NCBI RefSeq assembly: GCF_036320965.1
Contig: NC_092241.1
Location: forward strand, 1,598,675-1,662,674
From: Panulirus ornatus
Lineage: Eukaryota > Arthropoda > Malacostraca > Decapoda > Palinuridae
DNA length: 64,000 nucleotides
Direction: 5' to 3'
Shown in pieces: positions 14,351-24,877 of this stretch (position 1 is its first letter; each line of letters starts with the position of its first letter). The translations under genes and the position numbers were made by a program. The notes beneath the pieces were generated by a model. The model was not told the origin of the DNA. It worked only from the letters and a program-made list of their open reading frames with translations, and did no database searches.

Positions 14351-15154
14351 CCTCCTCATGTGTGCGACGTAGCGCTAGGAAAAGACAACAAAGGCCACAT
14401 TCGTTCACACTCAGTCTCTAGCTGTCATGTAATAATGTACCGAAACCACAGCTCCCTTTCCACATCCAGGCCCCACAGAACTTTCCATGGTTTACTCCAG
14501 ACGCTTCACATGCCCTGGTTCAATCCATTGACAGCACGTCGACCCCAGTATACCACATCGTTCCAATTCACTCTATTCCTTGCACGCCTTTCACCCTCCT
14601 GCATGCTCAGGCCCCGATCACTCGAAATCTTTTTCACTCCATCTTTCCACCTCCAATTTGATCTCCCACTTCTTCTCGTTCCCTCCACATCTGACACATA
14701 TATCCTCTTTGTCAATCTTTCCTCACTCATTCTCTCCATGTAACCAAACCATTTCAAAACACCCTCTTCTGCTCTCTCAACCACACTCTTTTTATTACCA
14801 CACATCTCTCTTACCCTATTATTACTTACTCGATCAAACCACCTCCCACCACATATTGTCCTCAAACATCTCATTTCCAGCACATCCACCCTCCTCCGCA
14901 CAACTCTATCTATAGCCCACGCCTCGCAACCATACAGCATTGTTGGAACCACTATTCCTTCAAACAAACCCATTTTTGCTTTCCGAGATAATGTTGTCGA
15001 CTTCCACACATTTTTCAAAGCTCCCAGAACTTTCGCCGCCTCCCTCACCCTGTGATTCACTTCCGCTTCCATGGTTCCATCCGCTGCCAAATCCACTCCC
15101 AGATATCTAAAACACTTTACTTCCTCCAGTTTTTCTCCAATCAAACTTCCCTCC
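14351..15154 (-). mobile_element. RTE-like LINE copy F (both ends replaced)
   Basis: A minus-strand piece from SLNGEKLEEV in the RT thumb region to the G-rich loop of the 3' UTR hairpin. The last 250 or so bases of a normal 3' UTR are missing and SINE copy 1 takes their place. At the 5' side it meets a plus-strand LINE 5' terminus at 15152. Confidence 0.82.
14506..15150 (-). pseudogene. LINE copy F C-terminal ORF fragment
   Basis: One open frame covers the RT C-terminal region: EEVKCFRYLGVDLAADG, then LYGCEAWAIDRVVRRR, then KWFGYMERMSEERLTKR and GRSNWRWKDGVKK. The frame is clean but holds no catalytic RT motif. Confidence 0.82.
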
Positions 15155-15299
15155 CTGGGGATAGGTATCCCTGGGGATAGGAGAGAAAGGATACTTCCCA
15201 CGCATTCCTCACGTGTCGTAGTAGGCGACTGATGGGGACGGGAGCGGGGGGCTAAAAACCCTCCCCTCATTGTATTTTAACTTTCTAAAAGGGAAAACA

Positions 15300-15302
<3 letters not shown>
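15152..15302 (+). mobile_element. isolated LINE 5' terminus
   Basis: Matches the 5' UTR of copy K (32281-32390, minus strand): CCCTGGGGATAGG, AATCCTCCCC-like core and TATTTTAACTTTCTAAAAGG, then stops at a (TA)n run. The first 17 bases or so (TCCCTGGGGATAGGTA) are present twice in tandem. It carries no coding sequence. Confidence 0.75.

Positions 15303-15366
<64 letters not shown>
15303..15366. repeat. (TA)n microsatellite
   Basis: TA run between the LINE 5' terminus and SINE copy 2. Confidence 0.95.
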
Positions 15367-15818
<452 letters not shown>

Positions 15819-18650
15819 AAAGGTGAAGAGTGGTTTGGGAATGTCTGGGGAGTAAAGTCAGGGGTTAGTGAGAGGACAAGAGCAAGGGAAGGAGTAGCAA
15901 TACTCCTGAAACAGGAGTTGTGGGAGTATGTGATAGAGTGTAAGAAAGTAAATTCTCGATTGATATGGGTAAAACTGAAAGTTGATGGAGAGAGGTGGGT
16001 GATTATTGGTGCATATGCACCTGGGCATGAGAAGAAAGATCAAGAGAGGCAAGTGTTTTGGGAGCAGCTGAATGAGTGTGTTAGTGGTTTTGATGCACGA
16101 GACCGGGTTATAGTGATGGGTGATTTGAATGCAAAGGTGAGTAATGTGGCAGTTGAGGGAATAATTGGTATACATGGGGTGTTAAGTGTTGTAAATGGAA
16201 ATGGTGAAGAGCTTGTAGATTTATGTGCTGAAAAAGGACTGATGATTGGGAATACCTGGTTTAAAAGGCGAGATATACATAAGTATACTTATGTAAGTAG
16301 GAGAGATGGCCAGAGAGCGTTATTGGATTACGTGTTAATTGACAGGCGTGCGAAAGAGAGACTTTTGGATGTTAATGTGCTGAGAGGTGCAACTGGAGGG
16401 ATGTCTGATCATTATCTTGTGGAGGCTAAGGTGAAGATTTGTATGGGTTTTCAGAAAAGAAGAGTGAATGTTGGGGTGAAGAGGGTGGTGAGAGTAAGTG
16501 AGCTTGAGAAGGAGACCTGTGTGAGGAAGTACCAGGAGAGACTGAGTACAGAATGGAAAAAGGTGAGAACAATGGAAGTAAGGGGAGTGGGGGAGGAATG
16601 GGATGTATTTAGGGAATCAGTGATGGATTGCGCAAAAGATGCTTGTGGCATGAGAAGAGTGGGAGGTGGGTTGATTAGAAAGGGTAGTGAGTGGTGGGAT
16701 GAAGAAGTAAGAGTATTAGTGAAAGAGAAGAGAGAGGCATTTGGACGATTTTTGCAGGGAAAAAATGCAATTGAGTGGGAGATGTATAAAAGAAAGAGAC
16801 AGGAGGTCAAGAGAAAGGTGCAAGAGGTGAAAAAAAGGGCAAATGAGAGTTGGGGTGAGAGAGTATCATTAAATTTTAGGGAGAATAAAAAGATGTTCTG
16901 GAAGGAGGTAAATAAAGTGCGTAAGACAAGGGAGCAAATGGGAACTTCAGTGAAGGGCGCAAATGGGGAGGTGATAACAAGTAGTGGTGATGTGAGAAGG
17001 AGATGGAGTGAGTATTTTGAAGGTTTGTTGAATGTGTTTGATGATAGAGTGGCAGATATAGGGTGTTTTGGTCGAGGTGGTGTGCAAAGTGAGAGGGTTA
17101 GGGAAAATGATTTGGTAAACAGAGAAGAGGTAGTGAAAGCTTTGCGGAAGATGAAAGCCGGCAAGGCAGCAGGTTTGGATGGTATTGCAGTGGAATTTAT
17201 TAAAAAAGGGGGTGACTGTATTGTTGACTGGTTGGTAAGGTTATTTAATGTATGTATGACTCATGGTGAGGTGCCTGAGGATTGGCGGAATGCGTGCATA
17301 GTGCCATTGTACAAAGGCAAAGGGGATAAGAGTGAGTGCTCAAATTACAGAGGTATAAGTTTGTTGAGTATTCCTGGTAAATTATATGGGAGGGTATTGA
17401 TTGAGAGGGTGAAGGCATGTACAGAGCATCAGATTGGGGAAGAGCAGTGTGGTTTCAGAAGTGGTAGAGGATGTGTGGATCAGGTGTTTGCTTTGAAGAA
17501 TGTATGTGAGAAATACTTAGAAAAGCAAATGGATTTGTATGTAGCATTTATGGATCTGGAGAAGGCATATGATAGAGTTGATAGAGATGCTCTGTGGAAG
17601 GTATTAAGAATATATGGTGTGGGAGGAAAGTTGTTAGAAGCAGTGAAAAGTTTTTATCGAGGATGTAAGGCATGTGTACGTGTAGGAAGAGAGGAAAGTG
17701 ATTGGTTCTCAGTGAATGTAGGTTTGCGGCAGGGGTGTGTGATGTCTCCATGGTTGTTTAATTTGTTTATGGATGGGGTTGTTAGGGAGGTAAATGCAAG
17801 AGTTTTGGAAAGAGGGGCAAGTATGAAGTCTGTTGGGGATGAGAGAGCTTGGGAAGTGAGTCAGTTGTTGTTCGCTGATGATACAGCGCTGGTGGCTGAT
17901 TCATGTGAGAAACTGCAGAAGCTGGTGACTGAGTTTGGTAAAGTGTGTGGAAGAAGAAAGTTAAGAGTAAATGTGAATAAGAGCAAGGTTATTAGGTACA
18001 GTAGGGTTGAGGGTCAAGTCAATTGGGAGGTGAGTTTGAATGGAGAAAAACTGGAGGAAGTGAAGTGTTTTAGATATCTGGGAGTGGATCTGGCAGCGGA
18101 TGGAACCATGGAAGCGGAAGTGGATCATAGGGTGGGGGAGGGGGCGAAAATTCTGGGGGCCTTGAAGAATGTGTGGAAGTCGAGAACATTATCTCGGAAA
18201 GCAAAAATGGGTATGTTTGAAGGAATAGTGGTTCCAACAATGTTGTATGGTTGCGAGGCGTGGGCTATGGATAGAGTTGTGCGCAGGAGGATGGATGTGC
18301 TGGAAATGAGATGTTTGAGGACAATGTGTGGTGTGAGGTGGTTTGATCGAGTAAGTAACGTAAGGGTAAGAGAGATGTGTGGAAATAAAAAGAGCGTGGT
18401 TGAGAGAGCAGAAGAGGGTGTTTTGAAGTGGTTTGGGCACATGGAGAGAATGAGTGAGGAAAGATTGACCAAGAGGATATATGTGTCGGAGGTGGAGGGA
18501 ACGAGGAGAAGAGGGAGACCAAATTGGAGGTGGAAAGATGGAGTGAAAAAGATTTTGTGTGATCGGGGCCTGAACATGCAGGAGGGTGAAAGGAGGGCAA
18601 GGAATAGAGTGAATTGGAGCGATGTGGTATACGGGGTTGACGTGCTGTAA
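15819..18650 (+). CDS. LINE copy G ORF: endonuclease-reverse transcriptase, open for 943 codons
   Basis: The longest open frame in the window. It has no start codon of its own because the element is truncated, and the frame opens after a TAA at 15816. Counting from the TTG codon at 15918 as residue 1, the APE-type endonuclease shows GDLNAK at 68-73, LDYVLIDRR at 136-144 and SDHYL at 163-167. The RT shows NYRGISLLS at 476-484, FMDLEKAYDRV at 544-554 (catalytic Asp546), RQGCVMSPWLFN at 604-615 and LLFADDTAL at 650-658 (Asp654, Asp655). The C-terminal tail has GRPNWRWKDGVKK at 866-878. Known role of the family: the endonuclease nicks the target and the RT copies the element RNA there. A one-base loss in the last codons (TATACGGGG for TATACCGGGG) changes the final residues to YGVDVL. 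The missing endonuclease N-terminus should make it inactive. Confidence 0.9.
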   Translation, partial: KGEEWFGNVWGVKSGVSERTRAREGVAILLKQELWEYVIECKKVNSRLIWVKLKVDGERWVIIGAYAPGHEKKDQERQVFWEQLNECVSGFDARDRVIVMGDLNAKVSNVAVEGIIGIHGVLSVVNGNGEELVDLCAEKGLMIGNTWFKRRDIHKYTYVSRRDGQRALLDYVLIDRRAKERLLDVNVLRGATGGMSDHYLVEAKVKICMGFQKRRVNVGVKRVVRVSELEKETCVRKYQERLSTEWKKVRTMEVRGVGEEWDVFRESVMDCAKDACGMRRVGGGLIRKGSEWWDEEVRVLVKEKREAFGRFLQGKNAIEWEMYKRKRQEVKRKVQEVKKRANESWGERVSLNFRENKKMFWKEVNKVRKTREQMGTSVKGANGEVITSSGDVRRRWSEYFEGLLNVFDDRVADIGCFGRGGVQSERVRENDLVNREEVVKALRKMKAGKAAGLDGIAVEFIKKGGDCIVDWLVRLFNVCMTHGEVPEDWRNACIVPLYKGKGDKSECSNYRGISLLSIPGKLYGRVLIERVKACTEHQIGEEQCGFRSGRGCVDQVFALKNVCEKYLEKQMDLYVAFMDLEKAYDRVDRDALWKVLRIYGVGGKLLEAVKSFYRGCKACVRVGREESDWFSVNVGLRQGCVMSPWLFNLFMDGVVREVNARVLERGASMKSVGDERAWEVSQLLFADDTALVADSCEKLQKLVTEFGKVCGRRKLRVNVNKSKVIRYSRVEGQVNWEVSLNGEKLEEVKCFRYLGVDLAADGTMEAEVDHRVGEGAKILGALKNVWKSRTLSRKAKMGMFEGIVVPTMLYGCEAWAMDRVVRRRMDVLEMRCLRTMCGVRWFDRVSNVRVREMCGNKKSVVERAEEGVLKWFGHMERMSEERLTKRIYVSEVEGTRRRGRPNWRWKDGVKKILCDRGLNMQEGERRARNRVNWSDVVYGVDVL

Positions 18651-18826
18651 GTGGATTGAATCAAGGCATGTGAAGCGTCTGGGGTAAACCATGGAAAGCT
18701 GTGTAGGTATGTATATTTGCGTGTGTGGGCCGTATGTATATACATGTGTATGGGGGGGGTTGGGCATTTTTTTCGTCTGTTTCCTTGCGCACCTCGCAAA
18801 GGGCGGGAGACAGGACAAGGATATAG
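15819..18826 (+). mobile_element. RTE-like LINE copy G (first unit of a head-to-tail array)
   Basis: 5'-truncated in the endonuclease (GEEWFGNV) and complete at the 3' end, with the short 3' UTR form and an A-rich tail at about 18827-18845. Copies H and I start at the same base of the family sequence. Successive units lie about 3042 and 3053 bases apart, measured at the shared GAGTATGTGATAGAG site. Confidence 0.9.
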
Positions 18827-18861
18827 AAAAAAAAAAAAATATATATTATTAAATAGAAAAA

Positions 18862-21800
18862 AAGGTGGAAGAGTGGTTTGGGAATGTCTTGGGAGTAAAG
18901 TCAGGGTTAGTGAGAGGACAAGAGCAAGGGAAGGAGTAGCAATACTCCTGAAACAGGAGTTGTGGGAGTATGTGATAGAGTGTAAGAAAGTAAATTCTCG
19001 ATTGAATGGGTAAAACTGAAAGTTGATGGAGAGAGTGGTGATTATTGGTGCATATGCACCTGGGCATGAGAAGAAAGATCAAGAGAGGCAAGTGTTTTGG
19101 GAGCAGCTGAATGAGTGTGTTAGTGGTTTTGATGCACGAGACCGGGTTATAGTGATGGGTGATTTGAATGCAAAGGTGAGTAATGTGGCAGTTGAGGGAA
19201 TAATTGGTATACATGGGGTGTTAAGTGTTGTAAATGGAAATGGTGAAGAGCTTGTAGATTTATGTGCTGAAAAAGGACTGATGATTGGGAATACCTGGTT
19301 TAAAAGGCGAGATATACATAAGTATACTTATGTAAGTAGGAGAGATGGCCAGAGAGCGTTATTGGATTACGTGTTAATTGACAGGCGTGCGAAAGAGAGA
19401 CTTTTGGATGTTAATGTGCTGAGAGGTGCAACTGGAGGGATGTCTGATCATTATCTTGTGGAGGCTAAGGTGAAGATTTGTATGGGTTTTCAGAAAAGAA
19501 GAGTGAATGTTGGGGTGAAGAGGGTGGTGAGAGTAAGTGAGCTTGAGAAGGAGACCTGTGTGAGGAAGTACCAGGAGAGACTGAGTACAGAATGGAAAAA
19601 GGTGAGAACAATGGAAGTAAGGGGAGTGGGGGAGGAATGGGATGTATTTAGGGAATCAGTGATGGATTGCGCAAAAGATGCTTGTGGCATGAGAAGAGTG
19701 GGAGGTGGGTTGATTAGAAAGGGTAGTGAGTGGTGGGATGAAGAAGTAAGAGTATTAGTGAAAGAGAAGAGAGAGGCATTTGGACGATTTTTGCAGGGAA
19801 AAAATGCAATTGAGTGGGAGATGTATAAAAGAAAGAGACAGGAGGTCAAGAGAAAGGTGCAAGAGGTGAAAAAGAGGGCAAATGAGAGTTGGGGTGAGAG
19901 AGTATCATTAAATTTTAGGGAGAATAAAAAGATGTTCTGGAAGGAGGTAAATAAAGTGCGTAAGACAAGGGAGCAAATGGGAACTTCAGTGAAGGGCGCA
20001 AATGGGGAGGTGATAACAAGTAGTGGTGATGTGAGAAGGAGATGGAGTGAGTATTTTGAAGGTTTGTTGAATGTGTTTGATGATAGAGTGGCAGATATAG
20101 GGTGTTTTGGTCGAGGTGGTGTGCAAAGTGAGAGGGTTAGGGAAAATGATTTGGTAAACAGAGAAGAGGTAGTGAAAGCTTTGCGGAAGATGAAAGCCGG
20201 CAAGGCAGCAGGTTTGGATGGTATTGCAGTGGAATTTATTAAAAAAGGGGGTGACTGTATTGTTGACTGGTTGGTAAGGTTATTTAATGTATGTATGACT
20301 CATGGTGAGGTGCCTGAGGATTGGCGGAATGCGTGCATAGTGCCATTGTACAAAGGCAAAGGGGATAAGAGTGAGTGCTCAAATTACAGAGGTATAAGTT
20401 TGTTAAGTATTCCTGGTAAATTATATGGGAGGGTATTGATTGAGAGGGTGAAGGCATGTACAGAGCATCAGATTGGGGAAGAGCAGTGTGGTTTCAGAAG
20501 TGGTAGAGGATGTGTGGATCAGGTGTTTGCTTTGAAGAATGTATGTGAGAAATACTTAGAAAAGCAAATGGATTTGTATGTAGCATTTATGGATCTGGAG
20601 AAGGCATATGATAGAGTTGATAGAGATGCTCTGTGGAAGGTATTAAGAATATATGGTGTGGGAGGAAAGTTGTTAGAAGCAGTAAAAAGTTTTTATCGAG
20701 GATGTAAGGCATGTGTACGTGTAGGAAGAGAGGAAATTGATTGGTTCTCAGTGAATGTAGGTTTGCGGCAGGGGTGTGTGATGTCTCCATGGTTGTTTAA
20801 TTTGTTTATGGATGGGGATGTTAGGGAGGTAAATGGAAGAGTTTTGGAAACAGGGGCAAGTATGAAGTCTGTTGGGGATGAGAGAGCTTGGGAAGTGAGT
20901 CAGTTGTTGTTCGCTGATGATACAGCGCTGGTGGCTGATTCATGTGAAAAAACTGCAGAAGCTGGTGACTGAGTTTGGAAAAGTGTGTGGAAGAAGAAAG
21001 TTAAGAGTAAATGTGAATAAGAGCAAGGTTATTAGGTACAGTAGGGTTGAGGGTCAAGTCAATTGGGAGGTGAGTTTGAATGGAGAAAAACTGGAGGAAG
21101 TGAAGTGTTTTAGATATCTGGGAGTGGATCTGGCAGCGGATGGAACCATGGAAGCGGAGGTGGATCATAGGGTGGGGGAGGGGGCGAAAATCCTGGGGGC
21201 CTTGAAGAATGTGTGGAAGTCGAGAACGTTATCTCGGAAAGCAAAAATGGGTATGTTTGAAGGAATAGTGGTTCCAACAATGTTGTATGGTTGCGAGGCG
21301 TGGGCTATGGATAGAGTTGTGCGCAGGAGGATGGATGTGCTGGAAATGAGATGTTTGAGGACAATGTGTGGTGTGAGGTGGTTTGATCGAGTGAGCAACG
21401 TAAGGGTAAGAGAGATGTGTGGAAATAAGAAGAGCGTGGTTGAGAGAGCAGAAGAGGGTGTTTTGAAGTGGTTTGGGCATATGGAGAGGATGAGCGAGGA
21501 AAGATTGACCAAGAGGATATATGTGTCGGAGGTGGAGGGAACAAGGAGAAGAGGGAGACCAAATTGGAGGTGGAAGGATGGAGTGAAAAAGATTTTGTGT
21601 GATCGGGGCCTGAACATGCAGGAGGGTGAAAGGAGGGCAAGGAATAGAGTGAATTGGAGCGATGTGGTATACCGGGGTTGACGTGCTGTAAGTGGATTGA
21701 ATCAAGGCATGTGAAGCGTCTGGGGTAAACCATGGAAAGCTGTGTAGGTATGTATATTTGCGTGTGTGGGCGTATGTATATACATGTGTATGGGGGGGGG

Positions 21801-21864
21801 TTGGGCCATTTCTTTCGTCTGTTTCCTTGCGCCACCTCGCAAACGCGGGAGACAGCGACAAAGT
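18862..21864 (+). mobile_element. RTE-like LINE copy H (second unit of the array)
   Basis: Nearly the same sequence as copy G over its whole length, including the truncation point and the short 3' UTR. The differences I saw are few: a two-base loss near 19035, AAAAAGAGG for AAAAAAAGG near 19870, GAAATTGAT for GAAAGTGAT near 20736 and an added A near 20946. The tail is AAAATAAATAAAATATATAT (21873-21905). Confidence 0.9.
19023..21681 (+). pseudogene. LINE copy H ORF: EN-RT with one late frameshift
   Basis: Endonuclease and RT read in one frame from 19023 (after a two-base deletion that breaks it from the upstream part) to about 20946. An extra A in TGTGAAAAAACTGC then shifts the frame, and the C-terminal region continues at +1 to 21681 with the normal ending DVVYRG. 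All catalytic motifs are present before the shift: GDLNAK, SDHYL, MDLEKAYD, RQGCVMSPW and FADD. Motif B is followed by FMDGDVREVNGR, which differs from FMDGVVREVNAR in G. Confidence 0.88.
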
Positions 21865-21911
21865 ATAATAGAAAATAAATAAAATATATATATATATATA
21901 TATATAGATAA
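21865..21911. repeat. LINE tail and (TA)n
   Basis: Tail of copy H (AATAGAAAATAAATAAAATA) running into a short TA run and then ATAAATAAA at the start of copy I. Confidence 0.85.
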
Positions 21912-24859
21912 ATAAAGGGGAAGAGTGGTTTGGGAATGTCTTGGGAGTAAAGTCAGGGGTTAGTGAGAGGACAAGAGCAAGGGAAGGAGTAGCACTACTC
22001 CTGAATCAGGAGTTGTGGGAGTATGTGATAGAGTGTAAGAGAGTAAATTCTCGATTGATATGGGTAAAACTGAAAGTTGATGGAGCGAGATGGGTGATTA
22101 TTGGTGCATATGCACCTGGGCATGAGAAGAAAGATCATGAGAGGCAAGTGTTTTGGGAGCAGCTGAATGAGTGTGTTAGTGGTTTTGATGCACAAGACCG
22201 GTTATAGTGATGGGTGATTTGAATGCAAAGGTGATTAATGTGGCAGTTGAGGGAATAATTGGTATACATGGAGTGTTCAGTGTTGTAAATGGAAATGGTG
22301 AAGAGCTTGTAGATTTATGTGCTGAAAAAGGACTGGTGATTGGGAATACCTGGTTTAAAAAGCGAGATATACATAAGTATACGTATGTAAGATAGGAGAG
22401 ATGGCAGAGAGCGTTATTGGATTACGTGTTAATTGATAGACGCACGAAAGAGAGACTTTTGGATGTTAATGTGCTGAGAGGTGCAACTGGAGGGATGTCT
22501 GATCATTATCTTGTGGAGGCGAAGGTGAAGATTTGTGGGGGTTTTCAAAAAAGAAGAGAGAATGTTGGGGTGAAGAGAGTGGTGAGAGTAAGTGAGCTTT
22601 GGAAGAAGACTTGTGTCAGGAAGTACCAGGAGAGACTGAGTACAGAATTGACAAAGGTGAGAACAAAGGAGGTAAGGGGAGTGGGGGAGGAATGAGATGT
22701 ATTTAGGGAAGCAGTGATGGATTGCGCAAAAGATATTTGTGGCATGAGAAGCGTGGGAGGTTGGTTGATTAGAAGGGGTAGTGAGTGGTGGAATGAAGAA
22801 GCAAGATTATTAGTGAAAGAGAAGAGAGAGGCATTTGGACGATTTTTGCAGGGAAAAAATGCAAATGAGTGGGAGAGGTATAAAAAAACGAGGCAGGAGG
22901 TCAAGAGAAAGGTGTAAGAGGTGAAAAAGAGGGCAAATGAGAGTTGGGGTGAGAGAGTATCATTAGATTTCAGGGAGAATAAAAAGATGTTTTGGAAAGA
23001 GGTAAATAAAGTGCATAAGACAAGGGAGCAAATGGGAACTTCAGTGAAGGGGGCTAATGGGGAGGTGATAACAAGTAGTGGTGATGTGAGGAGATGGAGT
23101 GAGTATTTTGAATGTTTGTTGAATGTGTTTGATGATAGAGTGGCAGATATAGGGTGTTTTGGTCGAGGTGGTGTGCAAAGTGAGAGGGCTAGGGAAAATG
23201 ATTTGGTAAATAGAGAAGAGGTAGTAAAAGCTTTACGGAAGATGAAAGCCGGCAAGGCAGCAGGTTTGGATGATATTGCAGTGGAATTTATTAAAAAAGG
23301 GGGTGACTGTATTGTTGACTGGTTGGTAAGGTTATTTAATGTATGTATGATTCATGGTGAGGTGCCTGAGGATTGGCGGAATGCTTGCATAGTGCCATTG
23401 TACAAAGGCAAAGGGGATAAGAGTGAGTGCTCAAATTACAGAGGTATAAGTTTGTTGAGTCACCAGCTTCTGCAGTTTCTCACATGAATCAGCCACCAGC
23501 GCTGTATCATCAGCGAATAACAACTGACTCACCTCCCAAGCTCTCTCATCCCCAACAGACTTCATACTTGCCCCTCTTTCCAAAACTCTTGCATTCACCT
23601 CCCTAACAACCCCATCCATAAACAAATTAAACAACCATGGAGACATCACACACCCCTGCCGCAAACCTACATTCACTGAGAACCAATCACTTTCCTCTCT
23701 TCCTACACGTACACATGCCTTACATCCTCGATAAAAACTTTTCACTGCTTCTAACAACTTGCCTCCCACACCATATATTCTTAATACCTTCCACAGAGCA
23801 TCTCTATCAACTCTATCATATGCCTTCTCCAGATCCATGAATGCTACATACAAATCCATTTGCTTTTCTAAGTATTTCTCACATACATTCTTCAAAGCAA
23901 ACACCTGATCCACACATCCTCTACCACTTCTGAAACCACACTGCTCTTCCCGAATCTGATGCTCTGTACATGCCTTCACCCTCTCAATCAATACCCTCCC
24001 ATATAATTTGCCAGGAATACTCAACAAACTTATACCTCTGAGTTTGGTAAAGTGTGTGAAAGAAGAAAGTTAAGAGTAAATGTGAATAAGAGCAAGGTTA
24101 TTAGGTACAGTAGTGGTGAGGGTCAATTCAATTGGGAGGTGAGTTTGAATGGAGAAAAACTGGAGGAAGTGAAGTGTTTTAGATATCTGGGAGTGGATCT
24201 GGCAGCGGATGGAACCATGGAAGCGGAAGTGGATCATAGGGTGGGGGAGGGGGCGAAAATTCTGGGAGCCTTGGAGAATGTCTGGAAGTCGAGAACATTA
24301 CTTCGGAAAGCAAAAATGGGTATGTTTGAAGGAATAGTGGTTCCAACAATGTTGTATGGTTGAGAGGCGTGGACTATGGATAGAGTTGTGCGCAGGATGA
24401 TGGATGTGCTGGAAATGAGATGTTTGAGGGCAATGTGTGGTGTGAGGTGGTTTGATCGAGTAAGTAACGTAAGGGTAAGAGAGATGTGTGGAAATAAAAA
24501 GAGCGTGGTTGAGAGAGCAGAAAAGGGTGTTTTGAAATGGTTTGGTCACATGGAGAGAATGAGTGAGGAAAGATTGACCAAGAGGATATATGTGTCGGAG
24601 GTGGAGGGAACGAGGAGAAGAGGGAGACCAAAATGGAGGTGGAAAGATGTAGTGAAAAAGATTTTGTGTGATCGGGGCCTGAACATGCAGGAGGGTGAAA
24701 GGAGGGCAAAGAATAGAGTGAATTGGAGCGATGTGGTATACCGGGGTTGACGTGCTGTCAGTGGATTGAATCAAGGCATGTGTATGGGGGTGGGTTGGGC
24801 CATTTCTTTCGTCTTTTTCCTTGCGCTACCTCGCAAACGCGGGAGACAGCGACAAAGCA
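21912..24859 (+). mobile_element. RTE-like LINE copy I with an internal inversion
   Basis: Third unit of the array, with the same 5' truncation point as G and H (AAAGGGGAAGAGTGG). From 23461 to about 24040 the RT segment is inverted relative to the rest. The inversion is bounded by a 22-base inverted repeat at 23439-23460 and 24019-24040. The 3' UTR is shortened further than in G, passing from AATCAAGGCATGTG straight to TATGGGGGTGGG, and ends in an A18 tail. Confidence 0.9.
21941..24750 (+). pseudogene. LINE copy I ORF, broken by inversion and frameshifts
   Basis: Plus-strand pieces: endonuclease with MGDLNAKVINVAVEG and MSDHYLVEAKVK, linker, and RT fingers up to SNYRGISLLS. RT residues from LLSIPGKLY through FMDLEKAYDRV, RQGCVMSPW and FADDTAL to EKLQKLVT are on the minus strand (23461-24027, open throughout). 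The plus strand then resumes with [14 protein letters not shown] to the end. Additional breaks: a lost base near 22200, one near 22390, TGA near 22694, TAA near 22916 and TGA near 24361. Confidence 0.88.
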
Positions 24860-24877
24860 AAAAAAAAAAAAAAAAAA

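Noticed and set aside
16451..17164. A 237-codon minus-strand frame over LINE copy G, repeated at 19490-20203 and, in related form, at 22545-23255
   Set aside because: It is the antisense shadow of the LINE ORF. It is conserved between copies only because the copies are alike, and it has no domain.
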